Source of the DNA: Ephydatia muelleri
Lineage: Eukaryota; Porifera; Demospongiae; Spongillida; Spongillidae
Length of the DNA stretch: 64,000 bases
Direction of reading: 5' to 3'
Assembly (NCBI GenBank): GCA_013339895.1
Contig: JABACO010000011.1
Location: 8,383,046 to 8,447,045 of the forward strand
Shown: piece after piece, positions 10,130-21,532 of the stretch
Layout: every line of letters starts with the position of its first letter
Numbering within the stretch: the stretch's first letter is position 1
Program-made: the position numbers and the translations under genes
The notes under the pieces: generated by a model
The model's database searches: none
What the model saw: only the letters and a program-made list of their open reading frames with translations
Told to the model about the DNA's origin: nothing

Positions 10130-10398
10130 ACTTACCGACAGTACATGACTTCAAAGGGTGTAAGTTTTGTGGCTTTTTGTGCACTGGTTCGATATGCAAA
10201 CAGGATAGCTGACAGATGCTCATCCCAGTCATTTTGATTGCTATTGACGAGTTTAATCGTTCAATTAAACCATTTGTTTGCAGTGATACGCTAAAGAACT
10301 TTGTGACTGGTTCTTGTACATTGAAAGAGTTCTTGTTTGACTGCATTAAAAATTCTCTCCCTTGATCTGATATTATGACCTCACAACACCCCTAGCCT
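10130..10398 (-). CDS. Ginger1 integrase core, second half
   Basis: Minus-strand segments read CEVIISDQGREFLMQSN, then NGLIERLN and then AILFAYRTSAQKATKLTPFE. These correspond to the second catalytic Asp (DQGxxF), the catalytic Glu helix (NGLxER) and the conserved AYR...TPFE end of the rve/DDE core shared by Gypsy integrases and Ginger1 transposases. The segments lie in more than one frame here. A likely splice acceptor (GGCATAG) precedes them at about 10,400. The first catalytic Asp block is not visible between here and the N-terminal exon. Confidence 0.65.
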
Positions 10399-10448
10399 AT
10401 GCCCAAGAAAATGAAGAATTCTTAAAATTCATGCTATGGAATATATAC

Positions 10449-10736
10449 TTACCTGAAGAAACACTCATACAAGAACAGTGCACATACCTTCACTTGCCAG
10501 AATGGCATGACTCCAGTATCCGCCTTTTTCATCGTCTGATCGCACGCAAATCTTCCACTTTGATGCCTCGTCGATACCATCTTTCTTGAAGTATAACATT
10601 CCTGTTTCATACTTGCATGAAATTTCTTCACTTTGTATCTTAAATTTCCTTTGTCATGCTCTTGGGGGCTACATCGTAAATACGTCTCCACAGCAGTGAA
10701 CTCATCATCCGCCATAGTAGCTCTAGTTAAGCGCAC
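10449..10736 (-). CDS. N-terminal exon of the Ginger1-Ulp1 transposase
   Basis: The frame starts MRLTRATMADDEFTAVETYL and runs as a basic, charged region (YKVKKFHASMKQ) to a GTAAGT donor just below 10,455. Ginger1 transposases and Gypsy integrases carry a similar charged region before the zinc finger. Family membership rests mainly on its position upstream of the integrase exon on the same strand. Confidence 0.45.
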   Translation of the reverse strand: MRLTRATMADDEFTAVETYLRCSPQEHDKGNLRYKVKKFHASMKQECYTSRKMVSTRHQSGRFACDQTMKKADTGVMPFWQVKVCALFLYECFFR

Positions 10737-10754
10737 CTAAAAAAATGTGGTTCT

Positions 10755-10860
10755 TAGAATTCCAGCTGGGGAGTCATACATGCCTTGTGGGAGTCATTAG
10801 TATCTTAGGTGTTAATGACTGGGAGTAATTTATGCCTGGGAGTCAATTATGCCTCTAACA
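10755..10860. repeat. right subterminal repeats of the Ginger1-Ulp1 element
   Basis: GGGAGTCATACATGCC, GGGAGTCATTAGTATC and TAATGACTGGGAGT units are inverted relative to the left-end series at 6,740-6,930. Confidence 0.6.
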
Positions 10861-12568
10861 CAGTATGAGCAATAGAAATGTAACGCTGCGTTGAAATGTA
10901 TGGCTAATTATAAATTCAGAGCCTTACAACTCCATGACAGATACTCCGATTCACAGTGCGTAAGAAGAAATGTGAAGAGGACATTTCAGACGTCTATATT
11001 ATCAAAGATTTGAAATCTTGAAAAAACATGCCTTTATGCGGAAATGATCCAAATCTACTATTACAATCTCTGTCTGTAGTATGCATGTAAAAGCATGTAA
11101 GTTGATAGTGTATTGTATTTCCTTGAAATGTTCCTACTGCACAAACAATCAATATAGACCCGCTAGGTACAGTATGTATATAATCCAGGAGCAAGGCAGG
11201 GTTAAGAAAATTGGGGTGGAGAGAGAAGAGGAGCAAAGGCCTCGCAGCAGCGGAATTACGAGGGAGGGAAGAGGAATGGGATGGGATGGGGAAAGAGGAG
11301 GAGAGGGAAGCGCTAATTAAATATGGTATGTTTCCTTTTGAGGCTAGCAACATTTTTCATGAGGGTGCTGGCGCCCATGCTTTTCTCTGGACAATTTTCT
11401 TACTGGCGTCTCTGACATGTGGCGGGGGTACTATTACTCATGCAACCTTCTCATCTGGTGATCTAGTTCAACAGAGAGTAATTTCTGGTTCAGCTGTGTA
11501 TGTGTGTTTTTGTGAATAGAAAATGAATGCCTGCTTTGAATATTTGAGTGATTTCAAGAGTAAACAGTGTTTAACGGCATGACAGTTGGTTTTGTGGGCA
11601 GCCTTATCTGGGGGCGCCTTCTGGGTTGGGGCTCGCGCATTCTAGAACAGCCTCTGTTCAGGGAGGCCTTCAAACTGATTGGTTAGATTCTGGGCAGCTA
11701 CCGTATAAGGCCTTCCTTCCTAGTGCCATATTGCACACATTTGGCATTGGGAAGGAGAGTGCTTTCCCACCCTTCCACACCCCGTGTATCCTATTTGTAC
11801 AGTGCATTGGCTTTTTGATGATAGGCGGAGCCCTACGGGCTTTCCGTTAAATCTGGCTAGCCCAATCTGGATCAGCGTCCAGATCTGGGATACAGGTTCC
11901 AGCTCGTGGCCTGCATCACGCTGGACCTGTTTAGCCCGGGATCCCCTTGCATAAGGCTAGCCCAGTCTGGACAAGCGTCCGGTTCTGGGACACTGGTTCC
12001 AGCTTGTGACAAGCGTCACACTGGTATTCACCCGTGGGATTCTCCTGCCTGGCCCCCTGTTGTGGCAATCAGTCAAAAATAACCACGGCGCTCGCTGGGT
12101 TGGGGCTGTAGTTAATTTATATTTGTGCCTCTTAGGCTAAAACCAACTGCAAGAGATAGTTAACATGGAACATATGGTGACATTATAACTGTGGTATTTC
12201 ATATGTATTGTCTGCTATCAGGCAAGAGTTAAGTGTGCGTGTTTGGGGGGAGGAGGGAGATGGGAGGGGGTGGGGGGAGGGAGACACTTTACCCCAAGGA
12301 GCTACCAGCTTGGCTACACCCTTGATATTAAAAGAAGTACACACAAAATGTAAAACCATGGAAACACCATTTTGATTGAATTCCGTTGTTTCCTTCCACT
12401 TTTTCTGTGTCAAATACACTAGTGGCTGTGCAATGTTAGGCTCATAGCATCCCTCCTCCCATGCACATCTGCACCACCTCGGGTTTCAGCTAGCTGCTCA
12501 CAATGCTACATTACATACTGTGCTGCCTGCCAGAGTGTTATGATGCAATATTACATATCCACTAACAG
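10861..12568. other. intronic stretch, no supported gene
   Basis: No domain is recognised. A frame at 11,211-11,519 contains a hydrophobic stretch but lacks convincing splice context. Two tandem copies of a roughly 100-bp unit (GGCTAGCCCAGTCTGGA... GGTTCCAGCT) occur at about 11,850-12,045. G-rich and purine-rich tracts occur at 11,205-11,310 and 12,240-12,290. Confidence 0.5.
11850..12045. repeat. two-copy ~100-bp tandem repeat
   Basis: Each copy starts near GGCTAGCCCA.TCTGGA and includes GGTTCCAGCT and GCATCACGCTGG/GCGTCACACTGG. No coding content is evident. Confidence 0.7.
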
Positions 12569-13671
12569 GCCAGAGCATCACCTGGAATGGTCAAGCGTTC
12601 AGGAACAACAGTCTGGTGACCCTCTCACTAGTTAAGCAGAGAGTGAATTCAACAAAGACAGACCTGTATCCTCTGGTGTGCCAGGGAATTACAGGTGGAC
12701 AGTGGTATGACCCAAGTGGAGTCCTGTTTCTCCTAGCAACACCTGACCCTGTATCAACTACTGGAGGTTTAGGTCAACGAAATGTGTCAGGAGGAGTAGA
12801 GCTGTATCGTGGAACTCCTTCTGTCTTCCCACATGGTGTTCAATGTTGTACCAATACCACCATCACACTCTGTGTTGGTATGTACAGTGATCTCCCACTA
12901 GCAACATCAGTCAATCTGACTACATCAAATGGTTACAACTATGGTCTCTCTGTAGCAGCCACATGTAAGTAGAGAGAAAAGTATACATCACACGTGTTAT
13001 GGAAGTGTTGGCTCCCCCACAGATGGTCCTAACATCATAGGAGGTGTCCAGTTTCAGCTGTTGACACCTACAAATGTTGATCCACCAGTGTTCCAGTTGA
13101 CCTGCACCAGCACTAGTTCTCCTCCTACAGATGTGCTGTGGACCACTAATGGAAGTCCAGTGAGTAATACTTCCTCTCAGATAGTGACAAATAGAACAAC
13201 ATCTACTTACAACAACATCCTGACTGTGACTGGGAGAGCATATGGGATGTACACATGCACTGTCACCACTACCTGCTCACCAGTGTGTGGAGAGTTCACT
13301 CTCAATCCAAGGTCCACTACTTCGTTCCTCACTGTACAAGGTAAGTAGTGCCTATGATAGGTGTCTTGTATCTATAGACATGTACCTCCATATAGCTCCT
13401 CCTGACCCACCCACTGGTGTCACTGCTGTGCAGTCTGGTCCCACATCTGTCAGTGTCTCTTGGACTGTACCAACCTCAGGTGGTCCAGTGACCAGATATG
13501 ATATCTACTATGTGGCTAATGGAGGCCCAAGTACAAGTGGAGATTCAACCAATTCTACCTCTTATGTCCTAACCAAACTTCAAGTTGGGGTTCAGTACAA
13601 CATCTCTGTCATAGCTGTGGGCACATCTCTGCCATCTCTAAGTGCTCCATCATCAGTTGTTGTTGTATCAG
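12569..13671 (+). CDS. cassette 1: Ig-like + Ig + FN3 exons
   Basis: Exon 1 (132 codons) has YPLVCQ... GGQWY... VQCC, a Cys-Trp-Cys pattern compatible with a divergent Ig-like fold. Exon 2 (106 codons) is a clearer Ig domain: LTCTSTS, DVLWTTNG and GMYTC supply the B-strand Cys, the C-strand Trp and the YxC motif. Exon 3 (92 codons) is FN3: PPTGVTAV, VSVSWTVP, YDIYYV and YNISVIAV. The introns inside the cassette are only 58 and 55 bases. Confidence 0.85.
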
Positions 13672-16600
13672 GTACACCTAATCCACACACCTTGATGATC
13701 CATGAGTAGTTTTGCTCTTACTGTTCATCTCCCTACACTAGGTCAGCTGACTGGTGGCCTAATCCGTTGCCATTAATTAATATTCATTTAATGATTCTTG
13801 AGCCAGTTCAAGGAGAGAGGGAAGCTTTAGACCTCTTGAATTGTTGGTTATTGCCGTGCTTGTATATGAGTTTGTGTTTGTGTTAGTGATTGTCTATGTG
13901 TATGTGTCAGTGTGTCTGTCTGTGTGTATGTGTGTGTCTGGGTTTCTGTGTGCTTGCGTCTGCGTATGTGTGCTTTTCTCAGTGTTTTTGTTTTGTGTTT
14001 GCATGTGTGTGTGATGCTATGTGGGCTCAACACTCACAATGACCACACATAGGCCAGGAGATCACCTGGAATGGACAAGTTGTCAAAAACAATAGTCTGA
14101 TGTCTCTCTCATCAGTTCAACCCAGAGTAAGTGCAATACCATATCCAGGACGGCAGTATCCTCTGGTGTGCCAGGGAATTACAGGTGGACAGTGGTATGA
14201 ACCAAGTGGAGTCCTGTTTCCCCTAGCAACAACAGACCCTGTATCAACTCCTGGAGGTTTGAGTCAACGAAATGTGTCAGGAGGAGTAGAGCTGTATTGT
14301 GAAACTTCTGATGTCTTCCCACATGGTGTTCAATGTTGTACCAATACCACCATCACACTCTGTGTTGGAATGTACACTGATCTCACACTAGCAGCATCAG
14401 TCAATCTGACTACATCAAATGGTTACAACTATGGTCTCTCTGTAGCAGCCACATGTAAGTAGAGAGAAAAGTATACATCACACGTGTTATGGAAGTGTTG
14501 GCTCCCCCACAGATGGTCCTAACATCATAGGAGGTGTCCAGTTTCAGCTGTTGACACCTACAAATGTTGATCCACCAGTGTTCCAGTTGACCTGCACCAG
14601 CACTAGTTCTCCTCCTACAGATGTACTGTGGACCACTAATGGAAGTCCAGTGAGTAATACTTCATCTCAGATAGTGACAAATAGAACAACATCTACTTAC
14701 AACAACACCCTGACTGTGACTGGGAGAGCATATGGGATGTACACATGCACTGTCACCACTACCTGCTCACCAGTGTGTGGAGGGTTTACTCTCAATCCAA
14801 GGTCCACTACCTCATCCCTCACTGTACAAAGTAAGTAGTGCCTATGAAGGGTGTCTTGCACCTATAGACATGTACCTCTATACAGCTCCTCCTGGCCCAC
14901 CCACTGGTGTCACTGCTGTGCAGTCTGGTCCCACATCTGTCAGTGTCTCTTGGACTGCACCAACCTCAGGTGGTCCAGTGACCAGATATGATATCTACTA
15001 TGTGGCTAATGGAGGCCCAAGTACAAGTGGAGATTCAACCAATTCTACCTCTTATGTCCTAACCAAACTTCAAGTTGGGGTTCAGTACAACATCTCTGTC
15101 ATAGCTGTGGGTATATCTCTGCCATCTCTAAGTGCTTCATCCTCAGTTGTTGTTGTACCAGGTACACCTGAAGTAGTCCACACTCCCTAAATCCCCACAC
15201 CTTGATGATCCATGAGTAGCTTTGCTCTTACTGTTCATCTTCTTACACTAGGTCAGCTGACTGGTGGCCTAATCCATTGCCATTAATTAATATAGTCAGT
15301 TAATGATTGAGTCAGTTGAAGCTTTAGACCTCTTGAATTGTTGGTTATTTCTGTGCTTGTATATGAGTGTGTGTCTGTGTTAGTGATTGTCCATGTGTAT
15401 GTGTCAGTGTGTGTGTGTGTGTTCATTGTCTGTCTGTGCATGTGTGTATGTGTGTTTGTGTTTCTGTGTGCTTCTTTCTGTGTATGTATTTTTGTGTGTG
15501 CTTTTCTCAGTGTTTTTTATTCGTTTTTGTGAGTGTGTGATGCTATGTGGACTAAACACTCACAATGACCACACACAGGCCAGGAGATCACCTGGAATGG
15601 ACAAGTGGTTAGAAACAATAGTCTGGTGTCCGTCTCATCAGTTCAACTCAGAGTGAGTGCAACACCATCCCCTGGACTGCAGTATCCTCTGGTGTGCCAG
15701 GGAATTACAAGTGGACAGTGGTATGAACCAAGTGGAGTCCTGTTTCCCCTAGCAACACCTGACCCTGGAGGTTTGGGTCAACGAAATGTACCAGGAGGAG
15801 TAGAGCTGTATCTTGGAACTTCTTCAGTCTTCCCACATGGTGTTCAATGTTGTACCAATACCACCATCACACTCTGTGTTGGAATGTACAGTGATCTCAC
15901 ACTAGCAACATCAGTCAATCTGGCTACATCAAATGGTTACAACTATGGTCTCTCTGTAGCAGCCACTTGTAAGTAGAGAGGAAAGTACATCACATGTGTT
16001 ATGGAAGTGTTGAATCTCCTCCCGCAGATGGTCCTAACATCACAGGAGGTCTCCAGTTTCAGCTGTTGACACCTACAAATGTTGATCCACCAGTGTTCCA
16101 GTTGACCTGCACCAGCACTAGTTCTCCTCCTACAGATGTACTGTGGACCACTAATGGAAGTCCAGTGAGTAATACTTCCTCTCAGATAGTGACAGATCGA
16201 CCAACATCTACTTACAACAACACTCTGACTGTGACTGGGAGAGCATATGGGATGTACACATGCACTGTCACCACTACCTGCTCACCAGTGTGTGGAGAGT
16301 TCACTCTCAATCCAAGGTCCACTACCTCATCCCTCACTGTACAAGGTAAGTAGTGCCTATGAAGGGTGTCTTGTACTTATAGACATGTACCACCATACAG
16401 CTTCTCCTGACCCACCCACTGGTTTCACAGGTGTGCAGTCTGGTCCCACATCTGTCAGTGTCTCTTGGACTGCACCAACCTCAGGTGGTCCAGTGACCAG
16501 ATATGATATCTACTATGTGGCTAATGGAGGCCCAAGTACAAGTGGAGGTTCAACCAATTTAACCTCTTATGTCCTAACCAAACTTCAAGTTGGGGTTCAG

Positions 16601-19519
16601 TACAACATCTCTGTCATAGCTGTGGGTACATCTCTGCCATCTCTAAGTGCTTCATCGTCAGTTGTTGTACAAGGTAACCTGAAGTAGTCCACACTCCCTA
16701 ATCCCCACACCTTGATGATCTATGAGTAGTTTTGCTCTTACTGTTCATCTCCCTACACTAGGTCAGCTGACTGGTGGCCTAATCCATTGCCATTAATTAA
16801 TATTAATATTAATATTATAGTTATTTAATGATTCTTGGGTCAGTTCAGGGAGAGAGGGAAGCTTTAGACCTCTTGAATTGTTGGTCATATCCGTACTTGT
16901 ATATGAGTGTGTGTGTATGTGTTAGTGATCGTCCATGTGTATGCGTCAGTGGGTCCATGTATGTCTGTGTTTCTGTGTGCTTGCTTCTGTGTATGTGTGC
17001 TTTTCTCAGTGTTTTTTTTGTTTTTGTGTGTGCATGTGTGTGTGATGTTATATGAGATAAACACTCCCAATGACCACACACAGGCCAAAAGATCACTTGG
17101 AATGGTCAAGTGGTCAAGAACAATAGTCTGGTGTCCCTCTCATCAGTTCAACCCAGAGTAAGTGCAATACCATATCCAGGACGGCAGTATCCTCTGGTGT
17201 GCCAGGGAATTACAGGTGGACAGTGGTATGAACCAAGTGGAGTCCTGTTTCCCCTAGCAACACCTGACCCTGTATCAACTCCTGGAGGTTTGGGTCAACG
17301 AAATGGGCCAGGAGGAGTAGAGCTGTATCGTGGAACTCCTTCTGTCTTCCCACATGGTATCCAATGTTGTACCTATACCACCATCACACTCTGTGTTGGA
17401 ATGTACAGTGATCTCAAACTAGCAGCATCAGTCAGTCTGGCTACATCAAATGGTTACAGCAATGGTCTCTCTGTAGCAGCCACTTGTAAGTAGAGAGGAA
17501 AGTACATGTACATCATATATGTGTTATGGAAGTGTTGACTCTCCCACAGATGGTCCTAACATTACAGGAGGTGTCCAGTTTCAGCTGTTGACACCTACAA
17601 ATGTTGATCCACCAGTGTTCCAGTTGACCTGCACCAGCACTAGTTCTCCTCCTACAGATGTGCTGTGGACCACTAATGGAAGTCCAGTGAGTAATACTTC
17701 CTCTCAGATAGTGACAGATCGACCAACATCTACTTACAACAACACCCTGACTGTGACTGGGAGAGCATATGGGATGTACACATGCACTGTCACCACTACC
17801 TGCTCACCAGTGTGTGGAGGGTTTACTCTCAATCCAAGGTCCTCTACCTCATCCTTCACTGTCGAAGGTAAGTATTACCTATGAAGGGTGTCTTGTACCT
17901 ATAGACATGTACCTCTATACAGCTCCTCCTGGCCCACCCACTGGTGTCACTGCTGTGCAGTCTGGTCCCACATCTGTCAGTGTCTCTTGGACTGCACCAA
18001 CCTCAGGTGGTCCAGTGACCAGATATGATATCTACTATGTGGCTTTTGGAGGCCCAAGTACAAGTGGAGGTTCAACCAATTCTACCTTATATGACCTAAC
18101 CAAACTTCAAGTTGGGGTTCAGTACAACATCTCTGTTATAGCTGTGGGCACATCTCTGCCATCTCTAAGTGCTTCATCATCAGTTGTTGTTGTTGTACTA
18201 GGTACACCTGAAGTAGTCTCATCTCCACACCATGCATGATGATCCATGAATAACCATGTTCTCACTGTTCATCATTTATTTCGAGAAGTACTGGTTTGAT
18301 ACGACTCTGAGCGAGTCTTTACAATCTATTGCAGTTTGTGCTAACGCCATGAGTCACTTTCATACATTTTATGGCCACTCATACATGATTGGTATCACTA
18401 TAATGGGTCTGAGATATAGGTGTTGGTGTATTTTCATTTCTGATCAAAGAAGGCAAATCTAGTTACAATTGGAAGCTCACAAACCTGACGGTATTTGCAT
18501 GTACATATAGCATACATCTACACATCGTTACTCTTTGATAGGCAGGTGTTCTTCAAGTAAGACTTTTGGTCTCCTTCATTGTTAAGCTGGATTGAAATGA
18601 TTACATTAATCAATATAATGTACCCTTATACTTTGCAGTTGGACATGTGGTTGGACTTCAAGCCTTCAACAAGACCTTCACAACCATCACACTCACATGG
18701 CAACCTCCTCCTGCCCCCAATGGGGTGATCATCATGTATCAGGTGACCTACTCCACCAATGGAGTAGTGAACACCTACAACACAACCACACCCCCAGTGA
18801 CAGTAACAGGGCTGGTACCGAGGACCACCTACACCTTCTGTGTCACTGTTTACACCATCACAGGACCAGGGACACCACAACAAGTACAGACCAGCACTGC
18901 AGATATACGTGAGTGGTCTAGGGACTTATAAATAATCACTTCATTGTGGTACTGTACCCTCAGCCCATGTGACTGGTGTGGTTGTGTCAGCCATGAACAC
19001 AACATCTGTCCGAGTGTCCTGGCTGGCTGTCCAGCTCCCTCCAGATGGCATCCTTACAGGGTACACAGTGTATTATCTTTCTCTTCCCAACACTTCAAAG
19101 AGGCAGTCGGGTGGGTACACCAGTCAGACCTTCCCACCTACCAGCACCTCTGGAGACATCAACAACCTCAATCCTAATGGTGTGTACCAGTTCAGTGTGG
19201 TTGCCCAGGTGACCATCATGGGACAGTTGTACAGTGGAGAAATGGACACATCACTCGTCAACACACCCACCATCACTCCTGGTAAGGTCCTTCTCACGGC
19301 AATATTACAAAGTAATGACATACATGTGACCTTGAAGGTTCCTCAAACCTGGTATCCACTTCATACTGGGGAGCAGTGCTTGCTGGATCACTTGTAGCTG
19401 AATTTGTGGTTCTTGCTGTTGCTATGGTGATCATTGCTTTTATAATTGCAATCTATAAAAAGAAAAGAAGGTGTGGTCAATCTATTAGTATGTTTGTGTG
19501 CCGGCAAAGCAATGTGTAA
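12569..19519 (+). CDS. multi-exon Ig/FN3 single-pass membrane protein
   Basis: The gene model has fourteen domain exons and one TM exon: 12,569-12,964; 13,023-13,340; 13,396-13,671; 14,053-14,454; 14,513-14,830; 14,886-15,161; 15,579-15,968; 16,028-16,345; 16,401-16,673; 17,084-17,485; 17,550-17,867; 17,923-18,201; 18,639-18,908; 18,964-19,281; 19,338-19,519. All domain exons are multiples of 3 and phase 1-1, with GT-AG borders. With the 4,439 signal exon the product is about 1,595 residues: signal peptide, four (Ig-like, Ig, FN3) cassettes, two FN3 domains, a TM helix and a short basic tail. Many N-x-S/T sites point to a glycosylated ectodomain. Such proteins usually act in adhesion or recognition at the cell surface; the ligand is unknown. 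No kinase or other catalytic domain is visible, though further 3' exons cannot be excluded because the tail contains a possible donor (AAG/GTGTGG). Confidence 0.85.
13855..14010. repeat. GT-rich microsatellite in inter-cassette intron
   Basis: Irregular TGTGTCTGTGTG-type sequence. The same tract recurs in the equivalent introns (15,350-15,540 and 16,895-17,045), showing that the cassette duplications included the intron. Confidence 0.85.
14053..15161 (+). CDS. cassette 2: Ig-like + Ig + FN3 exons
   Basis: The exons are collinear with cassette 1 (402, 318 and 276 bases). The start GQEITWNGQVVKNNSL follows a CACATAG acceptor. The Ig exon is almost identical to that of cassette 1, and even the short introns align, so the unit was duplicated as genomic DNA recently or is kept uniform by gene conversion. 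Confidence 0.85.
15350..15540. repeat. GT-rich microsatellite in intron
   Basis: Tandem TGTGTGTG with TCTGTGCTT variants, the second occurrence of the inter-cassette tract. Confidence 0.85.
15579..16673 (+). CDS. cassette 3: Ig-like + Ig + FN3 exons
   Basis: The exons are 390, 318 and 273 bases. The Ig-like exon lacks four residues (the VSTP part of DPVSTPGG) relative to the other cassettes, in frame. The FN3 exon ends VVVQG rather than VVVVPG. Both differences are multiples of 3, so the open phase-1 structure is kept. Confidence 0.85.
16895..17045. repeat. GT-rich microsatellite in intron
   Basis: Third occurrence of the inter-cassette GT-rich tract, with a short TAATAT repeat just upstream near 16,798-16,818. 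Confidence 0.85.
17084..18201 (+). CDS. cassette 4: Ig-like + Ig + FN3 exons
   Basis: The exons are 402, 318 and 279 bases. It is the most diverged cassette in the Ig-like exon (QCCTYTTIT for QCCTNTTIT; SNGLSVAAT for NYGLSVAAT). The FN3 exon carries an extra valine codon near its end. After it the cassette pattern stops and a longer intron follows. Confidence 0.85.
18202..18638. other. intron between cassettes and membrane-proximal FN3 exons
   Basis: No domain or repeat is recognised. It ends with a pyrimidine-rich acceptor (CTTATACTTTGCAG). Confidence 0.6.
18639..18908 (+). CDS. membrane-proximal FN3 exon 1
   Basis: This encodes VVGLQAFNKTFTTITLTWQP, then MYQVTYSTNG and YTFCVTVYT, a standard FN3 pattern (Trp in strand B, Tyr in strands C and F). 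It is phase 1-1, 270 bases, with donor GTGAGT. It is clearly different from the cassette FN3. Confidence 0.85.
18964..19281 (+). CDS. membrane-proximal FN3 exon 2
   Basis: This encodes HVTGVVVSAMNTTSVRVSWL, then LTGYTVYYLSL and YQFSVVAQV. It is phase 1-1, 318 bases. A nearly identical exon stands at 32,894-33,211, marking a paralogue. Confidence 0.85.
19338..19519 (+). CDS. transmembrane and cytoplasmic-tail exon
   Basis: Following a CTTGAAG acceptor, the frame reads SSNLVSTSYWGAV, then a hydrophobic helix AEFVVLAVAMVIIAFIIAIY, a stop-transfer cluster KKKRR and a 14-residue tail to TAA. Type I single-pass topology is inferred from the N-terminal signal exon. The tail is too short to show a signalling motif. 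Confidence 0.75.
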
Positions 19520-20190
19520 TCTTCCAATTATACAGTGATGGCTTAAGTATTAGAACAAAAAATGTTCCCTCTGACAATTGGTAGGACATAACCTAACCCT
19601 CTATGTCTGAATCACTCCACTCATCTCTCTCAGTGATGTGATCACAATGAAGTCATGTGATGCATATGGTGAGATAAGAGCAGGTGGACAAGACTGCCAT
19701 GAAGGGGTTGAACACAAGTGAACAGTATATTTGTTATGAACGGTTATCAAAAATAAATAGAAATGTTTTGATTGCTTTATCAAGTAGAATTTGTTTTACA
19801 ATAGTTAACACCATGTCATGCCACATATGTCACCACAACCTTAACAGAAAATACAGCAAGAAGCTGTCTCAAATAACAAAGCCCAACTGGCATACTTGTC
19901 AGACAAGCAAAGCTCCAAGCTCATTACATCACCTCCAAGCTTAGAAGGAAGGTTTTGTTATCCCTCAGGTGTGGCAGCATGTGGGTAATAATATATGTCA
20001 CATGAGATTTGGTCCCACCCCCTCTCCTATTCCCTCCCAAATTGTCCCCCCCCCCCAAAAAAAAGGTCCCTGCTCCACTCCAAGCACTACATCTTTGCAG
20101 ATTTTGTCCCTCTATATGTTCTAGTAATGAAGTACTAAACGACTAAATAATGAAGTATTAAATGATCTGGTGGCGGGATGGACCAATTTA
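19520..20190. other. 3' flank of the Ig/FN3 gene, no gene seen
   Basis: AATAAA-like signals occur near 19,750. C-rich and A-rich runs occur at about 20,045-20,065. No domain is recognised. Confidence 0.6.
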
Positions 20191-20454
20191 TGACAACTCT
20201 GGTCTGGAACTACCCCCCTCCAATAATGTTTTGGGGGTGTGCGTGTGGTAGCCGTACGCGCAGCGGGAACTAACGTGAGAAGCTGTAGACAATGATTAGT
20301 AATAGCAATGACGAGAACACACATAACACTAAACGGGTACAACAACCAACTCCAGCCCAGCTGGTGTTCGTTCGTAATGTATCCGGCTCTGACCGATAGG
20401 CACTGCGCAGCCTTAAGTGCCAAAGCCCCCTCCGGAAGTGACGTCATCACTACA
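20191..20454 (-). repeat. 3' LTR of the Gypsy remnant
   Basis: It begins TGTAG right after the polypurine tract and probably ends ...TTGTCA at 20,191. The TG...CA ends are typical of LTRs. The outer limit is by inference because no second LTR is present. Confidence 0.55.
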
Positions 20455-21465
20455 CTCCTCCCCTTTTAGTTTCCAAACATAGTCACGATAACGATCAGGT
20501 GGATGACGTTGTCTATTTGATTTGCGGACCTCCCTTTGTTCAACCTTTGCCTCCTGCACTTCATCAGCGTCCTCAGCTCCTTCGACATCCATCTCCTGTT
20601 CATCAGCCTCACCAGGTCTTTCATCATTCCTTTCCTGTTCAGCTAGTGGATCTGGCTCCATCTCTGAAGCAGTGTCCTCTTGATTGATGGGGGCTGGTAG
20701 TGCAGCATCAGTACCATCCCCTTCAATTCCAGATTCTTTCTCCTCCAACGGTAGCCCATGTTCTTAGAACCTTACATGGTCCACATGACGTTTGACCTCC
20801 ACACCAGTGTCCAACCGAACTGCATACGACAATGGACCAGTCTGAGCTATGATAACCCCTGGGATCCATTTCGGTGGAACTCGAAAGTTCTTCACATACA
20901 CTACATCCCCCACCATGAATGACCGAGGTTTAACTCCATGGTCATGTGCGGTCTTTTGACGCTCTTGGCTTCTGTGGACTTGTGAGGAGATGTCTGGGAC
21001 CATGAGATCCAGCAGTGTTCTAGGACGCCTCCCCATGAGGAGCTGTGCTGGTGGTTGACCTGTTGTGGCATGAGGTGTGACCCTGTAACAAGAAAGAAAT
21101 CTGTTAATTCGAATGTTAAGGTCACCTTCAGTTTTCCTCATTGCTTCCTTGAATGTTTGGACCGCGCGTTCAGCTAACCCATTACTAGATGGGTGATAAG
21201 GGGCACACCGTATATGCCTGATACCATTGTGCTTCATGAAGTGACCAAATTCTGTAGAAGAAAAAGCTGTGCCGTTATCTGACACCACAATTTCAGGCAA
21301 TCCATGGGTAGCAAACATGTGTCTTAATTCTTTGATTGTCTGCTGAGAACTCGTAGAGGCCACTGGAACAACTTCAAGCCACTTAGAGTAAGAATCTACC
21401 ACGATCAAAAATATTTTACCCATAAAGGGCCAGCATGATCAATGTGGACGTCACTACAGTGCTGC
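20191..21465 (-). mobile_element. Gypsy-type LTR retrotransposon remnant (3' part)
   Basis: The minus strand carries, in order, an integrase core (VDSYSKW, VSDNGTAF, SSNGLAERAV, HATTGQPPAQLLMG), a C-terminal domain ending VKRHVDHVRF, an acidic pol tail with RKSNRQRHPPDRYRDY, a purine-rich tract (AAAAGGGGAGGAG) and then an LTR-like block starting TGTAGTGATGACG. Integrase after the (missing) RT region and the tract-LTR junction are typical of Ty3/Gypsy. The 5' portion is absent. It is an old, partial copy with no partner LTR in the window. Confidence 0.8.
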
Positions 21466-21532
21466 AGGTACATGCTAGGTGCCTTGCCCTATCTCAACAG
21501 ACCTAACTTATAGGCCACTACGGTTGATAAGT

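Larger units (their letters stand above)
6740..10860 (-). mobile_element. Ginger1-type DNA transposon with Ulp1 protease and PHD finger, copy A
   Basis: On the minus strand, separate exons encode, in order, an N-terminal region, the second half of a Gypsy-like integrase core, a GPY/F-type C-terminal domain, a Ulp1-like cysteine protease and a PHD finger. Ginger1 transposases are known to join an integrase-type core to a C-terminal OTU or Ulp1 protease. Both flanks (about 6,740-6,930 and 10,755-10,860) carry oppositely oriented repeats built on GACTCCCAGTCATT and CCTAGGCAT. These are probably degraded terminal or subterminal inverted repeats, but exact ends and a target duplication were not found. 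The first half of the integrase core is not seen and the coding exons are not all in one frame, so this copy is probably inactive. Confidence 0.7.
4491..12568 (+). other. inferred first intron of the Ig/FN3 gene, host of transposons
   Basis: The donor is GTACGT at 4,491 and the acceptor is CTAACAG at 12,562-12,568; both flanking exons are phase 1. The intron contains the hairpin MITE and the oppositely oriented Ginger1-Ulp1 element. No transcript evidence is available, and additional small exons could exist. Confidence 0.45.

Noticed and set aside
11211-11519. Frame with a hydrophobic stretch (LWTIFLLASLTC) that could be an alternative signal exon
   Set aside because: No start codon in good position, and the stretch follows a low-complexity purine tract; the 4,439 exon is the better candidate and is duplicated.
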